Assembly (NCBI GenBank): GCA_030710605.1
Contig: CP092870.1
Location: forward strand, 50,251,061-50,315,060
Origin: Cordylochernes scorpioides
Lineage: Eukaryota; Arthropoda; Arachnida; Pseudoscorpiones; Chernetidae
Reading direction: 5' to 3'
Length of the DNA stretch: 64,000 bases
How positions within the stretch are numbered: the stretch's first letter is position 1; every line of letters starts with the position of its first letter. Positions 9,515-20,431 of this stretch are shown here, piece after piece. The position numbers and the translations under genes are program-made. The notes under the pieces are model-generated. The model was not told the origin of the DNA. It was given only the letters and a program-made list of their open reading frames with translations, and searched no databases.

Positions 9515-9810
9515 AACTCCGTCTTTACCAGTCCCAAGCCCGGATGAAAAAGGAGGAAGGGGAGCAGTAACAAGCTCACAAAAAACCTGGGTTCAGCTGG
9601 CCATGCTGATAGTACCCTGTTAGGGCTCCTATTCCAGGGATACAGGATGAGCAGCGTTTGTACTCCATGTTAGGAGCGGCTGCACATGGTGTCTGTTCCT
9701 TATGTCAGAGGAGGCCATTTCTTTTGGAGCTAAGTCAGTGGCCTGCCACTGAGTAGTGCTCCCAGTCTTAATGACAAAAGCAGACTACTTCACCCAGTTA
9801 TGATTGAGTG
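9515..9810 (+). repeat. Dispersed repeat, copy 2
   Basis: Second copy of the repeat at 8485-8762, longer by an internal block with ACCTGGGTTCAGCTGG. Both end near CTACTTCACCCAGT followed by AAGAAAGAAG-type sequence. Function unknown. Confidence 0.6.
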
Positions 9811-9959
9811 GAGATAAGAAAGAAGAAGAAGATAATAGGATACATTAGCGCGCCATCTGTTGTAAGCTATTAAAACTATTTTAGACGCGTATGATTCTTT
9901 TTTAAATATCCCAATTCCTACTGCCCTTACTACAATGATATTTTATTATTATCCCAAGT

Positions 9960-10110
9960 ACACGTAGTACAGACCATGATAATCATGGTGGGTAGAAGTC
10001 AGCGGCTTCTTTTACTGTAATTGCACCACATGCCTACACATATGAAAAGTAGTTAGACTTTTGCACTTACAAATATGAAAGAGCCTCGTTTAGTTTAAAA
10101 TTATACCGCA
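9960..10110 (+). repeat. Dispersed repeat family G, copy 1
   Basis: Contains CATGATAATCATGGTGG, GCACCACATG and a TTTTGCACTTAC block. Other copies: 12745-12890 (+) and 60040-60180 (opposite orientation). Contains the short palindrome ATGATAATCAT. No tRNA-like head recognised. Confidence 0.6.
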
Positions 10111-10137
10111 TGTGTTTCTTTCCAACGAAAAATCAAA

Positions 10138-10378
10138 ATTTATTTCAAGAAGAAATAACGATTATTTCTAACCTTAAGGATGAGGTATGAAAGGATGAAT
10201 TGTGAAGAGTAATGATAAACGGAAAAATAAAATTCCCATCTCTGGACACTTTTATTCTTCCGTTTATCATTACTCTTCACAATTCATCCTTTCATACTTC
10301 ATCCTTAAGGTTAGAAATAATCGTTATTTCTCCTTGAAATAAATTTTGATTTTTTGTTGGAAAAAAACACATGCGGTA
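10138..10378. mobile_element. Foldback palindrome, family F
   Basis: Near-perfect hairpin of about 240 bp: CATGTGTTTCTTTCC... on the left and its complement on the right, with inner arms carrying GAAGAGTAATGATAAACGG. A second member is at 62766-63075. I looked for a hammerhead core in the arms and did not find one. Confidence 0.7.
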
Positions 10379-10520
10379 TAATTTTCAAATGTCGTTTTAC
10401 AATGATAAATTAATTCACCACTGATGAGCCAGGCCCCCTCCCATTACTTTATCATTACAGTAAGGTCAGTAGGAAATTGTTTATTTTTAAAAAGAACCCC
10501 ATACGCGTCTATAAAAGTTT

Positions 10521-11011
10521 CAAATTCTTATTATCAATGAGTTGTTGTAATATAAAAGGAGCGCCCTGCTTCGGGATGCTGGCAGTCGTCAGCGGGTTGA
10601 AAGTCATACAAGTGAAATGTAAAAACATGTGGAAAAGAACAATTAGTGCACCTTTGAGTGGACACAGGGCAATCTCTTCCATTACACAACAAAATTAATA
10701 GATAATTGATTTCAAATAAAGCTGCCAAATTATTCTTAGGTATTTTTCAGACTATCTATACACTCGGCCAAATTTACGAATTTTTATATTTACAATTTGC
10801 TTATTTATAATAAGATATTAATCTTTCAAGCTTTTTGATTGGGTGGATACGACAACGCTTGTAAATATAAAAAGGTCTAAAGAGCATACAAAGAAGGCAT
10901 TTTGAAACTTTAGAGTGAATCGTAAAGTCAGAGTGTTTGTCGTACTAGTGATACTAATTAGTCATCTAGCCTTACTTTCTTGGGGCCCTGAAAGCCGGTT
11001 TAACGGCCTAA
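10521..11011. other. No gene
   Basis: No supported coding region. Short open frames at 10477-10728 on both strands have no recognisable domains. Confidence 0.4.
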
Positions 11012-11558
11012 TCTCTCTATATATAGAAGTCAGTGTATATATGTATGTTTGTCGGCTATACACGTCCACAATACGTAACTAATCTGGCTGAAATTTTAAC
11101 AGTATATATATAGAGTTGAATCTGGAAAAACATATAGGCAAATTTTCAGGCTTCTAACTCGAATATCCTTAAAGTTATTAACAAATTATCAACAAATTTT
11201 CCCTATTTCACTCAGAACCAGCGCCTCACTGCGGTAATTTCGAGAAGTTGAGGAAGGATGGACCACGTGGGCGGTGGTGACCTTGAGTGAGGTAATGACA
11301 GCGTAGGGGCAAGAAATCACTTGCTATCATTTTATGTATATATCAAATTTTAAAAAATATTCATATAAAAAATCAAAATAATACAATTTTTTGTGAAAAT
11401 TTTACATTTTTATTTTTATATCAAAAACACACAAAGTTTGGAGCAGGACGTTTCACAAGAGTGACATCCACGGCGCCAATTTATAATTGTAACGAATAGT
11501 ATTTGAATAAAACGTTTACTCGGGTAAAACCCGGGCGTTACCCGGGTCATTCGGCTAG
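11012..11558 (+). mobile_element. Helitron, non-autonomous (CGGCTAG family)
   Basis: The 5' end TCTCTCTATATATAGAAGTC follows an A. The 3' end is hairpin CCCGGGCGTTACCCGGG then TCATTCGGCTAG followed by T. It includes the block AAGGATGGACCACGT...GGGGCAAGAAATCACT (11255-11325), also present at 40240-40305. A related Helitron is at 48519-49190 in the other orientation. Non-coding. Confidence 0.75.
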
Positions 11559-11567
11559 TATGATATA

Positions 11568-11905
11568 TAGATGGAAACTTTGCCGAGAGAAGATTTGATT
11601 TATAAAAATATAGGTCGTCCCTCCGTCAATTTTTATAGATCAATCTCTTTCCGGCAAATGGCCTAGATTTGGCCTAGCTACTCTACCAGCTAAACGCTTC
11701 TTTGTCAAATTTTGAAAATTTTATTTGATCCCTTGTGGATATCATGAAATTAAAGCCTGTATGGACTAACAAGGGCCATTAGCACGAAACCATGGTGTCC
11801 AGGTGGATGCTTCTCAGTTTTCCAAGGCTGATATTGTAGTGCCTACCCGATTCCGATAGTTTCTGAGATGCTCAATAGATGACGCTGTTTTAGCATCAAT
11901 TTTCA
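11568..11905. mobile_element. Family C element, degenerate
   Basis: Same family as 42722-43165 and 53619-53955. Degenerate inverted ends (TAGATGGAAAC... and GATGACGCT) surround a decayed hammerhead at 11759-11813 on the + strand. Confidence 0.45.
11759..11813 (+). ncRNA. Decayed hammerhead (family C)
   Basis: GGACTAACAAGGGCCATTAG, CACGAAACCATGGTG, TCC. The core CTGACGA has become CTAACAA (G5 and G8 lost) and the cleavage base H17 is G. Stem II and the ACCATGGT palindrome remain. Expected to be inactive. Confidence 0.5.
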
Positions 11906-12390
11906 CGAAATAGGTGACCTCTATATAGTTTTTTTTAATTATTATCATGAAGGCTTTAATATCGTTGTGACATTTTACCCAAGCGTACCTAGGTTTTCAG
12001 AGTGCAGTTCACCTCTACTGTATCAATTACCCGGCTCTCCCCTAATCAGGCAATGGGCCGGAGAAGTGCTAAAGAGCTATGGGGCGGAATGAGGTCTCGA
12101 TAAAATTTATGGGGCGCAGGTCACCTAGGAAACATTTATTCCTTTATCCCTTAGTTATGCATCATTAGATATTCATATTAACTAAAGGATATATGTTTAA
12201 TTTAAGATATAAAGCTTATTTTTATTTTTTACATTCATTTTATTTTTTAAAAATATATATACCATATACACCTTAACTAACGAGTATATGGTGCTCATAT
12301 TTAAACATTTCTGTTACTACGATTTTCCATTTCTGGCTAACATAATGAATTAGAAAGAAGGAATCATATATCACCGCAACTCTTTTTATT
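11906..12390. other. No gene
   Basis: No coding or RNA gene seen. Moderately GC-rich block 12000-12130, AT-rich after it. Confidence 0.35.
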
Positions 12391-12405
12391 ATTATAGCGG
12401 TTAAG

Positions 12406-12433
12406 GAAGCTTTCGGGCAAGCCCTTCTTCAGC
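12406..12433 (-). ncRNA. Hammerhead-like motif, intact core CUGAAGA
   Basis: Minus strand: CTGAAGA, stem II GGGC-TT-GCCC, GAAAGCTTCC. This is the AGCU-palindrome type seen in the PLE motifs but with the canonical A6. Stem II is short with a tiny loop and stem I is weak. Confidence 0.45.
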
Positions 12434-12744
12434 TAATTATATTGTACAAACAAAGAGAGATTATATATCGTTTTTAATATAAATCAAAATAAACGAAAAG
12501 AAATTTCTATATATCATAATGAATGATGCGAATGAGGTTAGTCAATTGAAACCTGTTATTATAGAATGACAGTTTGACGTTTCAATCAGAAACATAGTCG
12601 AAATGAACACAAAGCAATAACGCGCCATCTATACATATAAAATGAAAGGATTTAAAAGCACGAATGTTTCTTTTATACATAATACAAACTTCGAAATGAT
12701 AGGACAAATTATGCCGATTGTTTTTATATCTTTTTAAAAATTAT
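12434..12744. other. No gene; family D fragment
   Basis: Contains CAATAACGCGCCATCTATAC (12615-12634) and AAGCACGAATGTTTCTTTTA (about 12656), which is an end of family D elements in reverse orientation (compare 54360-54420). No coding signal. Confidence 0.45.
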
Positions 12745-12890
12745 TCCTTATATACACACGTGGCACGGGCCATGATAATCATGGTGGTTGGAAGTTGGAG
12801 ACTGATTTTACTGTAAGTGCGCCACATGTCTACACATATGAAAATCAGTTCGAGTTTTGCACTTATAAGTGTGCCAAGGCCTTGTTTGGT
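12745..12890 (+). repeat. Dispersed repeat family G, copy 2
   Basis: CATGATAATCATGGTGG, CCACATGTCTACACATATGA and TTTTGCACTTATAAG match 9960-10110. It abuts the retrotransposon tail that begins about 12960. Confidence 0.6.
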
Positions 12891-12959
12891 TACCTGCACT
12901 TGCTAGACTATTGCAAGAAACGAGGGTCATTGTGGATTTTTTTATAATTATAGATTTTT

Positions 12960-13192
12960 ATAATTACAATAGATTCTTTGGTCATATCGCGCGACGCAGG
13001 GGGATGGAGTACACCATCCTGACCGGAAAGATGTCTGGACGATGCATCCCTGGACGCCCACCGACACGCTTCATGGACCAATTAAAGGAACTCACTGGCT
13101 TAACGGTCGCCGAGATGGTACATCGAGCTCAAGACAGAGATGGCTGGCGTCGTGTTTGGGATGTAATACGTACAGTGGGCCACAATGTTTGA
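12960..13192 (+). pseudogene. Non-LTR retrotransposon C-terminal fragment
   Basis: The reading frame gives FGHIARRRGMEYTILTGKM, then GRPPTRFMDQLKELTGL and AEMVHRAQDRDGWRR. That is the conserved C-terminal tail of a non-LTR retrotransposon protein, in the GRP-TRW-D-LK and RA-DR--WR style. It is severely 5' truncated: no RT motifs precede it. The stop is followed by AATAAAATGATG, the element's 3' end. The last 117 bp are the first unit of the 133-bp array. Confidence 0.75.
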
Positions 13193-14139
13193 TCGCGAAT
13201 AAAATGATGACCAATTAAAGGAACTCAGTGGCTTAACGGTCGCCGAGATGGTACATCGAGCTCAAGACAGAGATGGCTGGCGTCGTGTTTGGGATGTAAT
13301 ACGTACAGTGGGTCACAACGTTCGATCGCGAATAAAATGATGACCAATTAAAGGAACTCAGTGGCTTAACGGTCGCCGAGATGGTACATCGAGCTCAAGA
13401 CAGAGATGGCTGGCGTCGTGTTTGGGATGTAATACGTACAGTGGGTCACAACGTTCGATCGCGAATAAAATGATGACCAATTAAAGGAACTCACTGGCTT
13501 AACGGTCGCCGAGATGGTACATCGAGCTCAAGACAGAGATGGCTGGCGTCGTGTTTGGGATGTAATACGTACAGTGGGCCACAACGTTCGATCGCGAATA
13601 AAATGATGACCAATTAAAGGAACTCACTGGCTTAACGGTCGCCGAGATGGTACATCGAGCTCAAGACAGAGATGGGTGGCGTCGTGTTTGGGATGTAATA
13701 CGTACAGTGGGCCACAACGGTCGATCGCGAATAAAATGATGACCAATTAAAGGAACTCACTGGCTTAACGGTCGCCGAGATGGTACATGGAGCTCAAGAC
13801 AGAGATGGCTGGCGTCGTGTTTGGGATGTAATACGTACAGTGGGCCACAACGTTCGATCGCGAATAAAATGATGACCAATTAAAGGAACTCACTGGCTTA
13901 ACGGTCGCCGAGATGGTACATGGAGCTCAAGACAGAGATGGCTGGCGTCGTGTTTGGGATGTAATACGTACAGTGGGCCACAACGTTCGATCGCGAATAA
14001 AATGATGACCAAATAAAGGAACTCACTGACTTAACAGTCACCGAGATGGTACATCGAGCTCAAGACAGGGATGGCTGGCGTCGTGTTTGGGATGTAATAC
14101 GTACAGTGGGCCACAACGGTCGATCGCGAATAAAATGAT
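13076..14139 (+). repeat. 133-bp tandem array (8 units) grown from retrotransposon 3' end
   Basis: Units start at 13076, 13209, 13342, 13475, 13608, 13741, 13874 and 14007, an exact 133-bp period each time. Each unit starts within the last coding stretch (GACCAATTAAAGGAACTCA) and runs through the stop and 3' end (GCGAATAAAATGAT). Since 133 is not a multiple of three, no frame runs through. Units differ by a few substitutions, and the last unit is the most diverged. Confidence 0.9.
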
Positions 14140-14151
14140 TCATATATATAA

Positions 14152-14779
14152 CTAGCGGACGTACCTGGCTTCACCCGGGTTTTACCCGAGTAAAGGTTGT
14201 CTAACAAACATTTGTTAAAACAATTCTCTATAAACTTTTATAAAAAAAGAGATATATTTTGATAATTTGAAACTCGTAAATTTGAATCTCTCGATAAAGT
14301 GAACATTTTTTCCCGGTCCCTTGTCTCATCTTGTCTCAAATAAATTGCCGTGTCATCCTGAATTTTGTCTTTCCTAATTTTCTACATTACAAAATCATCG
14401 TTTTATCTAGTGAACATTTTTTCCCGGTCCCTTGAAAAATACTCGATAACTAACTTTGACTTGTGCGCAATTAATAGGTAGAAAATCTTTCTTTTGATAA
14501 ATAATCTTTAAGATAATAAACTTAGTGATAATAAAACTTATAGATAAGAAAACTTGTTATCATCGTCGCAATGGGGGCGCTGCTTGCGAGTTAAATCTAC
14601 AAATCTGCAAATAACTCTAAGGATATTTAAGATATTCAAGAAATTATTTTTCAGAAACCTTCCCAGTACTATACTAAATAACTTCCCGAAGTGTCATGGC
14701 GTTCCAATGAGTGGTTTGGTCAGGCATAAAGGACACACACACACATACATTCATTTATATATATATATATATATATAGA
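14152..14779 (-). mobile_element. Helitron, non-autonomous
   Basis: Minus strand. The 3' end is hairpin plus ACGTCCGCTAG followed by T (one hairpin mismatch). The 5' end is TC-TATATATA...AATGAATGTATG at 14779, preceded by A. Both termini fit the A-TC...CTAG-T rule. It inserted at the end of the 133-bp array. Non-coding; the open frame 14554-14778 runs into the TA-rich terminus and is not credible. Confidence 0.8.
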
Positions 14780-14789
14780 TTATAAAAAT

Positions 14790-14880
14790 AGTAAAAAGTG
14801 GCCAATGCGGGATTCAGCCCGAGTCGTAGCGGTCGAAAATCAACGTTGTAGACCACCCGTCCACCGACCCCCTCGTAGAT
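14790..14880 (-). other. tRNA-like sequence (SINE head?), copy 1
   Basis: The minus strand has a box A-like TGGTCTACAACG and a box B-like GGGCTGAATCCC in tRNA spacing, followed by GCATTGGCCAC. Related to 59895-59965. Helices are imperfect, so I call it tRNA-like rather than tRNA. Confidence 0.45.
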
Positions 14881-15147
14881 TGTTATCTCACAAAGTAGCC
14901 AATTCCAGAGTGCTTCCTAGTGGTCTGCACAAAGTTACATGCCGATGACACTCTAATGAAAGCCAAGCTTGTTTGGATCTATCCCAGGCTGATACAGCTG
15001 GTTTCTTGCTATAAAATGACGTAAAGCTGTAACACCATAAGGGCCGAGGCAAACTAAAAGAGTATAGAGATCCAATCAACATGGTTTTCCTCACAACTGA
15101 GGTAAAACGTCGTATCCGCCCATGTTCCAGTCAATAGAATAAGCATA
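14881..15147. other. No gene
   Basis: No supported feature; the minus-strand frame (14888-15094) has no recognisable domain. Confidence 0.35.
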
Positions 15148-15766
15148 TACAGTAGAACCTCTCTTTAGCGGACACCACGCTAGCGGACACCTCTCTACAA
15201 ATGACAGTTTTCATTTGGAAAATTACCATTTTTACTATTTAGCAACTCTCCGGTAAGAGGACACCTCTCCCTAAAAGACACTTTGGCTCTGCAATTAGGT
15301 GTTGTTCTTTACAGGGAGGTCTACTGTATTTAGCAACTCTCCGGTAAGAAGACACCCCTCTCTAAAGGACACTTTGGCTCTGCAGTTAGGTGTCTTTTAC
15401 AGGGAGGTTCTACTGTAGCAACTCTCCGGTAAGAGGACAACTCTCCCTAAAGGTATCTTTGGCTCTGCAGTTAGATGTCTTTTACAGGGAGGTTCTACTG
15501 TAGCAACTCTCCGGTAAGAGGACAACTCTCCCTAAAGGTAACTTTGGCTCTGCAATTGGGTATCCTTTACAGGGAGGTTCTACTGTAGCATCTCTCTAGT
15601 AAGAGGACACCTCTCCCTAAAGGACACTTTGTCTCTGAAATTAGGTGTTGTCCTTTACAGGGAGGTTCTACTGTATTTAGCAACTCTCCGGGACACCTAT
15701 CTATAAAGGAAACTTTGTTTCTGAAATTAGGTGTTGTCCTTTACAGGTAGGTTCTACTGTAACTGT
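15148..15766. mobile_element. pogo-like MITE with internal tandem repeats
   Basis: Terminal inverted repeats TACAGTAGAACCTCTCTTTA... and the complement at ...TAGGTTCTACTGTA, bounded by TA. The CAGTAGAACCTC start resembles pogo/Tigger-type ends. Inside are about six repeats of roughly 85-95 bp built from CTCTCCGGTAAGAGGACA, TTTGGCTCTGCA and TTACAGGGAGGTTCTACTG. No transposase. Confidence 0.65.
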
Positions 15767-16560
15767 TTTCGGTAATTTATTTTATAAATTATTCAAGATT
15801 TTAACTTTGTTAGCGACCCTTTTGAGCTACATATCTCATAGGCCTTTCAATTATTTTCATAGAACTTTTTTGACTAATAAATGAGGTAGATAAAGCCTGG
15901 TAATTTCAAGCTGTTTGATTCCGAATTATGTATTCCAAATGTAAAGTGTGTGTTGTCCGAGTCGTGTAGTAATTTCCATGTCGTTGGTTTGTTAGAGTTA
16001 AGAATAGATGACATGGGGAGAATATAAATGGACTGACAGCACGCGAGCGAACAATGCTGTATTGACACGTCGCCGCACCTTCTAACTATAACACTAGGTC
16101 ATGCACGATGGTCACTGGACATGTGTCGGACCTGGAGGCTGTTGTCTGTGCTGCCTGGAGTATAAGAGCTCCATCTATGCTTCTTTTCTTCCTGTGGTTA
16201 ATCTGACCGGTGTTCTTAATAAAGATGTGTATGTATTATTGATATTTTTAAATATTCTCTCGTGAGCTAGGACTTAAAAATGAACGTGAGGCCTAGCTCG
16301 GTCGTTTAAAGCGAAGGCGATTAGAAAGCGGCTGATTTAACACTCGCATTTTCAGGCTTCATGAAAATGACACAGTTAAATGCAATTATTCCTTAAGATA
16401 ATTTAAATTAAGATAAAGATAATTGATAAAAATCAATCTACCCAATTGCTATAAAATATTCGCGGGACATAGATACATAGTTACTACATAACACTCAACC
16501 AACTTCCCATCTTCCCGGAGTGAACAATTCCACGATATCTCAATCGATCAAACCATCCAC
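15767..16560. other. No gene; possible promoter/LTR-like segment
   Basis: No coding frame. The part 16070-16330 has a GTATAAGAG box, a splice-like and AATAAAG-containing stretch and higher GC, which resembles an LTR or transcription unit fragment. No paired ends were found. Confidence 0.3.
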
Positions 16561-16569
16561 TTTGAATAC

Positions 16570-17000
16570 CAATTTTCAGCATTGTCTGTTCTTCTGAAGC
16601 TTGAAGTAACAATCGCCATTTCTGAAAAAACCTTAATAGTCTCTATATTGATAAGCCAAGCCTACCCAATAATTTTTCATCGCAGTAAGGACAGTAGAAA
16701 TTTGATTTATGTGTGAAAAGAAACATTCGCGTCTTAATATTTTCATTTGCTATATATAGATGACGCGTTATTGCTTTGTATTAATTTGTACCTTTTGACT
16801 GGCCTTATTCTTATTTTTTGTGGAAGAGCATTGCTCGATGCAAATATTATATGTAATTCTAATGTCCTAAAAGGCTTAACAAAGTCAGCAGCTATCCTGA
16901 AAAATAGATAGATGGATACAAACAGAATAGATATATGTGATAATCTGTATATAGGAATATGTAACCCCACCACAATCTATGCAAAATGTATCGTCAAAAG
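16570..17000. mobile_element. Family D pieces (end-to-start junction)
   Basis: 16640-16750 has the 3' part (CATCGCAGTAAGGACAGTAG..., TTAATATTTTCATTTGC). It continues through TATAGATGACGCGTTATTGC into the 5' part of the same family (GAAGAGCATTGCTCGATGC). The same tail-to-head order is seen at 52150-52260, suggesting the family can exist as tandem units. The split hammerhead itself is missing here. Confidence 0.5.
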
Positions 17001-17639
17001 GTTTAATAAAAGTTAAGCCTTGCGACAAGGGAAAGAACAATTAACAGGATTGCATCATCCAGGAAGTAAAGGTCATTTCCCTGGACCCATAAAACTTAAG
17101 TTCAAAGGCCTTCTTCTTCCTGGAGGATTGCAATCATGGCGACAATGGAGGTACTAAGCCAATCACATTTAAGCATGACAAATCAACAACCAATCACCTT
17201 TAAGCATGACCAATTGATAGCGAATCATCAGAGAGCACGTGGAAGGATCTCCACCAATGAGAAGTCGAGAGAGTTAATGACGATGATCTCGGACAATAAG
17301 TTAGTAAAAAGGTAGGTGACCGTCCTACGAGCTAGGTGTGCTCAACATAGGCTCCAATCAAGGTAGTCTCCGCTCCATCATGTGAAAGGCAAATACCTTC
17401 AGTCAGTCTCATCATTCTCCCTTTCGCAAGGTCTTATTTCTACCCCATCCAGGTGTGCTCTTTCTTCCTCCTGTGGAAAACCACCATTCGACCAAGACTG
17501 CGCCATCAATCCAATCATATCCACCCAACCACACAATTCGACAGGATTCTACAGTGAGTCCACAGTAAGTCAACACCCCAATTCGACCGCGAGTCGACAC
17601 GATCCCACAGTGAGTCGACACGATTCGACATATATATTC
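17001..17639. other. No confident gene; GTCGACACGA-type repeats
   Basis: 17070-17330 is unique-looking sequence. 17545-17635 has short imperfect repeats around CACAGTGAGTCGACACGAT. An open frame (17382-17807) crosses this and the following retrotransposon tail; its N-terminal part has no recognisable domain. Confidence 0.35.
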
Positions 17640-17925
17640 AAAGAATGGATCAACAGTATGGCCCACCACTGGTATGAAGGAACAACACCTGGAGACTCAA
17701 TATCATCACAGCTTTGTAGAAACAAAGCCGAAAAAATTACAAGATTAAAGACTGGACATACTAGATCTATTATGTTCATTGATGGAGAAAAAGTTGTTTT
17801 CTCATAATGCTCCAACTCCAGCACATATCCTGGACTGTATTGGAGCTAAGACCTATACAAGAACCCCAAAACTATAGTAGAAAAAATCATTGCTTACAAC
17901 CTTCATGACCTGGTGTAATCTTACC
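17640..17925 (+). pseudogene. Non-LTR retrotransposon C-terminal tail, frameshifted
   Basis: EKITRLKTGHTRSIMFIDG followed, after frame changes, by HNAPTPAHILDCIGA and then LYKNPKTIVEKIIAYNLHDL. This matches the tail at 18511-18942 (RLRTGHLRMLKFNG, ENPRTIIEKLRQWNL) in motif order. A relic of an RNase H-bearing retrotransposon; RT is absent. Confidence 0.65.
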
Positions 17926-17994
17926 CATGGGATAATTACCCCAATTATAATTTTAAAAAAGCTTATGTCTATAGTTTACTTGGATGCCATTTCT

Positions 17995-18215
17995 AGGATT
18001 CTACCTTTCAGTGTAGCATTTATAAGCAAAATAATCTAATACAGTATTAGAGCTCTAAAGAAGCGGTCTGGTAGATTAAATTAGCGAAACCACTGTGGGA
18101 GGGTTCACCACTGATAAACCAAGCCCTCCTAATATTTTTTTCATCGCAGTGAGGACAGTAGAGTTTTGTTTGATGTGCGAAAGAAAGATTCTCGTCTTAA
18201 TTTCCTGTATTTAGG
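17995..18215 (+). mobile_element. Family D copy, decayed
   Basis: AGAAGCGGTCTGGTAGATTA, GCGAAACCACTGTGGGAGGG, CACCACTGATAAACCAAGCC, then CATCGCAGTGAGGACAGTAG. The ribozyme-like core is broken: CTGATGA has become CTGATAA, and stems II and III have mismatches. Confidence 0.6.
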
Positions 18216-18510
18216 AATACCTCCAATGTTGCCCATGGCTGACATCCCGATATCTCCTGATGGCAATCTAACGATTTTATAATTGACACAATTATGGCCG
18301 CCCGACACACACACTATCGGATTCGTTTTAAATTGCTCTTTTATCAGCGCCCCCAGAACGATTTACTAAGACGAAACTGTTCGCATTTTGACTATTAGGA
18401 AAATTGTAGAAATTATTTAATAACGTCTAACCTTTTTTTGGTAAAGACTAAAATAATGGCTAGGTCTAACGTGTGTATGTATCAGCTTACTCAATATATG
18501 TGTTTTATGT
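18216..18510. other. No gene
   Basis: Nothing recognised. Confidence 0.3.
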
Positions 18511-18942
18511 TTGTTTAAATGGATCCGCTCTCACGTTAACATAGACGGCAACGAGATGGCTGACCAGTTAGCTAAAGAAGGCTGTAAGGGCCAGCCTAAA
18601 AACTCCCAACTCACCTATTCAGAAATTTCTTTCTTCCACAAACAAAAAATAACCTCTTTCTGGAAATCTACCCTTGGTACACCCCCATTCCTAACGAATC
18701 TTCTTTCCACACCCTTACTAGAGAAGAACAAACGGCGATTTCAAGATTACGAACAGGACATCTTAGAATGCTCAAATTTAATGGAAAAATCAAAACATTC
18801 CCGAAATGCCCCAAATGCGATTCCCAACCAGCCAGTCCTGAACATCTATTGAATTGTACCAAGTCCTCCAAAAAGACCTCTGGGAAAACCCCAGGACTAT
18901 AATAGAAAAGCTGAGACAATGGAACCTAATGGAGATCGTTTA
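18511..18942 (+). pseudogene. Non-LTR retrotransposon RNase H end and Zn-knuckle tail
   Basis: Starts inside an RNase H domain: WIRSHVNIDGNEMADQLAKEG is the last catalytic motif (SH---GNE-AD--AK-G). After a frameshift near 18730 the text is SRLRTGHLRMLKFNG, then CPKCDS...PEHLLNC, a CxxC...H...C knuckle. After a second shift near 18870 it reads ENPRTIIEKLRQWNLMEIV and stop. A (CAA)4 tail follows at 18960-18973. Relic of a 5'-truncated insertion. Confidence 0.8.
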
Positions 18943-18973
18943 AAAGACTTGAGGAATAAGCAACAACAACATG

Positions 18974-19884
18974 TTTGTTTAAAGGAGAAAGAGGATTTCA
19001 AGACTTTTCAATATAGTGCTGTGAGCAATCAGTAACTCAGTACGTACAGGGCAATTTATTTTTGTTTTTAAATTCAAATTTAATTTTTAAATATTTTTAT
19101 TTTTAAGCGTATTTGGTCTATTAATGAGGAAAGGGTATTTATCAATTTCTGTTATAATTAAAATAAACGATGAATTGATATTTATTCTGACAAATGGCGT
19201 AAACCATAACTTTTATTTTCACGATCAGGAGATGCCTTGTAAGAATTTATTTTGAATTGTTAAGATATCGAGAAAAAATCACTGAAACACCACCACAAAG
19301 ATAACGAGGATAATTTGTTGGATATTATAGTATTCAAATATTGATTTTATTCATTGACTGTAATAATCTGTGGTGTTGGGCATGTATATATATATTTAAG
19401 CTAACATAGATATCTGGTATTTAAGGTAATTTATATTGATATTTATTGTTATATAGAGGGAGATTAGTAATTTTTCCCAGAAAGGCTAACCTAGAAATAT
19501 TCAGAAAATTATATTTATTTAAGTTATTTAGTTTGTATCTTCAATAAAGGAGATCTTTATTTTAAAAAAGAGTAATAACTGCGATCCACCCAACATAATT
19601 GACCAGTTGACCACAGCTTACGTCAAGATACCGTCAATCAGTTATTCCCGAGCAGAGTTTACAACGGGACGATGTTTACCAACTCCAATGAATCCTCCGG
19701 ACCATCCCAGAAACTCAGTAACTCTGAACCAGGCGTAATCCCCACGACTCAACAAGGACAGCGAGACCCCGAAAATAAAGCTGTTTTAACTAAATCCCTG
19801 ATTCTGCCTCATCAATAGATTCCTAGAAAGGTTTCAGGAAAACGACTTCGATTTTTATAAAGACAAAAGAGAAACCCTAATCAG
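18974..19884. other. No gene; family A fragment
   Basis: 19185-19240 holds a family A fragment (ACAAATGGCGTAAACCAT, CACGATCAGGAGATGCC). The remainder, including GC-richer 19570-19800, shows no coding frame or RNA I can name. Confidence 0.35.
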
Positions 19885-20110
19885 CGGTGAACCTTCGTTT
19901 TCGCCAATTTAATCAACCAGACCTATTTTTTCGGAGCTCTAATACTGTATTGGATCATTCTGGTTATATATGCTACACTGAAGGGTGGAATCTCAGAAAT
20001 GGTATTTGAGTAAAGAATGGATATAAGCTTGTAGGACAGTAGAATCACATATAAATATTTGCATCGAGCAATGCCCTTCCGCAAACAATAAGGACAAGGC
20101 CATTTAGGCA
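19885..20110 (-). mobile_element. Family D copy, decayed
   Basis: Minus-strand orientation: GCATCGAGCAATGCCCTTCC, the AAGCTTGTAGGACAGTAG block, AATACAGTATTAGAGCTC, then a damaged split-hammerhead region (TTTTCGCCAATTTAATC). Confidence 0.55.
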
Positions 20111-20431
20111 TGTTTACCCCTCATATATATAGAGAGAAGGTTTCAAGGATCCTTTGTCGAAGCCTTTTGAGTCAGCTAATACACTCATGGACAAAACTTA
20201 AGGAAGTCGAAAGTCTTCAGAGAGAAGGTGTAGAGGAGGCGACCAACCAAAACCCTTATAGATGGTTGTAGTCCATTAGACCAAGTACACCGATAGGATG
20301 ACAACTATGTATACTATATTCTAAACATGATCAAGTTTTTTTTTCCGAAATAAAAGAGATCACTTTTGCTTCTCTTTTTGAAAAACTCAATCTATTTAAT
20401 CGAAATTAAGTATAGTTTATATAAAAGGGCG

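Larger units (their letters stand above)
9850..10520. mobile_element. Family D foldback with nested insertions
   Basis: Outer arms match the element at 3458-3725: TTTTAGACGCGTATGATTC then TACTGCCCTTACTACAATG on the left (9880-9935), and the complement at 10445-10515. Nested inside are a family G repeat (9960-10110) and a family F palindrome (10138-10378). A fragment CACTGATGAGCCAGG of the ribozyme-like segment remains at 10420-10434. Confidence 0.6.

Noticed and set aside
10138..10378. Hammerhead in family F palindromes
   Set aside because: GATGAGG and GAAAGG words occur, but there is no room for a stem II hairpin and no full core.
13076..14139. CRISPR-like array
   Set aside because: Units are contiguous 133-bp tandem copies without spacers, in a eukaryotic context.
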